From NCBI GenBank assembly GCA_021791615.1, contig JAJYWG010000128.1, positions 1-14,233 of the forward strand: a stretch of 14,233 nucleotides of DNA. The letters are read 5' to 3'. The stretch's first letter is position 1. Each line of letters begins with the position of its first letter. Shown piece by piece: positions 13,142 to 14,233 of the stretch. The notes beneath the pieces were generated by a model. It was not told where the DNA came from. It made no database searches and saw only the letters and a list, made by a program, of their open reading frames with translations. This DNA comes from Actinomycetes bacterium. GTDB taxonomy: Bacteria; Actinomycetota; Acidimicrobiia; Acidimicrobiales; RAAP-2. Made by a program: the position numbers and the translations under genes.

Positions 13142-13654
13142 GTGAGCGAAGGCGCAAGCGACGAGGAGATGCTTCGGAGCATCATCGGGCAGCCGACCGG
13201 CAAGTCGACGGTGGTGGTGGAACGAGGGCCGGTGGCGTTCTTCGCCGACGCGGTGGCCGATGCCAACCCGATCTACAAGGACCCCGCGGCAGCGAAGGCG
13301 GCCGGGCTTGCGGCCATCCCCGCACCACCGACGTTCCCCATCGCAATGGAGGCCTGGGGAAAGTTTCCCGAGCTGCAGCCCGCCGACGCCCCGTCGGGGA
13401 ACCCTCTCATGAAGGTGCTCGGTCCGCTGATGGCCAAAGGGGGACTGATCCTTCACGGCGAGGAGGAGTTCGTCTACCACCGCCCCGTGCTGGTCGGCGA
13501 CGAGCTGGTCGGCGAAGGCAAGGTGGTCGATGCCTACCAGAAGGAGTCCAAGGGCAAGACCATGACGTTCGTGGTGACCGAGACGACGTGGGTCGACGCC
13601 AAGACCGGTGAGCCCGTGGTCACGTCCCGCTTCAACGTCATCCACCGGGCATGA
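13142..13654 (+). CDS. FAS1-like/MaoC N-terminal hot-dog dehydratase subunit (HadA-like)
   Basis: A 170-residue hot-dog protein of the FAS1-like dehydratase type, like HadA or HadC of mycobacteria. In those heterodimers this subunit helps bind the acyl chain while its partner holds the catalytic Asp/His. The stretch VAFFADAVADANPIYKDPAAAKAAGL (31-57) matches the family's substrate-side helix, and APPTFPIAM follows. The MaoC-type G-D-x-N-x-x-H motif is absent, consistent with the non-catalytic subunit. The start is GTG 13142 with GGGGAGGG about 7 bases upstream; GTG 13136 is also in frame. The catalytic-type partner follows at 13787. The pathway (fatty acid elongation, or side-chain breakdown) is not decided. 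Confidence 0.87.
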   Translation: MSEGASDEEMLRSIIGQPTGKSTVVVERGPVAFFADAVADANPIYKDPAAAKAAGLAAIPAPPTFPIAMEAWGKFPELQPADAPSGNPLMKVLGPLMAKGGLILHGEEEFVYHRPVLVGDELVGEGKVVDAYQKESKGKTMTFVVTETTWVDAKTGEPVVTSRFNVIHRA

Positions 13655-13794
13655 CGGCGGCCTCGAGTGTCGGTGCAATTTTGTTGAGCAGGCCGCGAGG
13701 GGCGAATGCCGGTTTGGAACTGGATCGGACCGTCGAGATGCTGCCGGTGCCGCATGCGATGGTCGTGAACGAGGAGGTGGACGACAATGGGTGA
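13651..13794 (+). CDS. Possible 47-residue small protein, unrecognised
   Basis: The frame starts at ATG 13651, overlapping the previous stop as ATGA, and ends at TGA 13792-13794, eight bases inside the next gene. The sequence begins MTAASSVGAILLSRPRG and ends VNEEVDDNG. It fills the 132-base gap between the two dehydratase genes. Third-position GC is lower than in the neighbours and no motif is seen. It may simply be a spacer carrying the GAGGAGG ribosome site (13771-13777) of the next gene. Confidence 0.25.
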   Translation: MTAASSVGAILLSRPRGANAGLELDRTVEMLPVPHAMVVNEEVDDNG

Positions 13795-14218
13795 GCGCAA
13801 GCTCGTGTACGAGGACGTGGCCGTCGGTGATGCCGGCCCGCCCCGGACGCACGTGCTGACCAGGACGGACCTCGTGCGCTACGCCGGGGCCTCGGGCGAC
13901 TTCAACCCGATGCACCACGACGAGGTCAAGGCCCAGGCAGCCGGCCAGCCGAGCGTATTCGGCCACGGGATGTTCTCCATGGGTCTGCTGGGCACGGCGA
14001 TCACCGACTACGTGGGTGTGGGCAACGTGACCCGCTACAAGGTGCGCTTCGCTCGCCAGACCTGGCCGGACGAGGAGCTGACCACGAGCGTCGTCGTCTC
14101 GGGCAAGCGAGAGGAGGGCGGGCGGCGCCTGGTGGACCTCGACGTCCGGCTCGTGAACCAGGACGGCGAGGAAAAGGTCGTCGGCGAAGCGACGGCCGAG
14201 GTGCCTGCCGCGAACTGA
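13787..14218 (+). CDS. MaoC/HadB-like (R)-hydratase/dehydratase catalytic subunit
   Basis: The 143-residue hot-dog protein holds the hydratase 2 motif YAGASGDFNPMHHDE (32-46). D38 and H43 are the expected catalytic pair, with N40 between. The following VFGHGMFSMGLLG is the usual substrate-side helix, and KVRFARQTWPDEELTTSV is the typical back-side strand region. Length and motif match HadB, the catalytic partner of HadA/HadC-type subunits. GAGGAGG lies 9 bases before ATG 13787. Together with the preceding gene it should form a heterodimer acting on (R)-3-hydroxyacyl-ACP or -CoA; the carrier cannot be told from sequence. Confidence 0.9.
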   Translation: MGERKLVYEDVAVGDAGPPRTHVLTRTDLVRYAGASGDFNPMHHDEVKAQAAGQPSVFGHGMFSMGLLGTAITDYVGVGNVTRYKVRFARQTWPDEELTTSVVVSGKREEGGRRLVDLDVRLVNQDGEEKVVGEATAEVPAAN

Positions 14219-14233
14219 GTACGGCCACCACCG

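Noticed and set aside
11600..13611. Plus-strand frames of 301 and 407 codons opposite the DoxX and crotonase genes
   Set aside because: They are shadows of recognised minus-strand genes and have low-complexity Arg/Pro/Gly-rich translations.

Overview
The window is high-GC DNA with actinobacterial signs. It has GTG starts, ATGA/GTGA gene overlaps, TANNNT -10 boxes and a mec-cysO-cysM cysteine cluster followed by rph-rdgB, an order known from Mycobacterium. The protein sequences look like a deep actinobacterial lineage (Acidimicrobiia-like) rather than Mycobacterium or Streptomyces. That placement is an inference from sequence feel, not from a search.

Layout. (1) 1-299: the 3' three-quarters of a tmRNA gene (ssrA), with the end of the tag reading frame, a pseudoknot and the tRNA-like 3' end; its 5' end lies outside the window. 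(2) 300-930: about 630 bases with no convincing gene. It holds two palindromes, a possible promoter and perhaps a decayed small gene on the minus strand. (3) 931-7875: a complete type I Wadjet operon, jetA-jetB-jetC-jetD, every junction a 4-base overlap. Wadjet is a known SMC-like (MukBEF-like) anti-plasmid system with a Toprim nuclease subunit. Its position directly behind ssrA, a classic integration site, suggests an acquired island, although no integrase is visible. (4) 7914-10000: mec, cysO and cysM, the cysteine route that uses a sulfur-carrier protein. cysO is preceded by a 370-base leader with a promoter-like box and a degenerate 12-bp tandem repeat. (5) 10175-11562: rph and rdgB, overlapping. 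(6) 11585-12996, minus strand: a crotonase-family gene followed by a DoxX-family membrane protein, overlapping. (7) 13142-14218: two hot-dog-fold dehydratase subunits, MaoC/HadAB-like.

How the genes work together. JetA (kleisin), JetB (KITE) and JetC (SMC ATPase) should form a loop-extruding complex, and JetD should cleave the small circular DNA it traps. CysO-thiocarboxylate is the sulfur donor for CysM, and Mec trims the added cysteine off CysO. Rph and RdgB act in RNA 3' processing and nucleotide-pool cleaning.

The most unusual features are short tandem repeats at or near jet gene boundaries. They include a 15-bp repeat that duplicates the jetB ribosome site and start codon, and an 8-bp duplication in the jetD tail that sets where jetD stops. 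A crotonase lacking both usual catalytic glutamates and paired operator-like palindromes upstream of jetA are also notable. I found no wholly undescribed system; the main accessory system is Wadjet.
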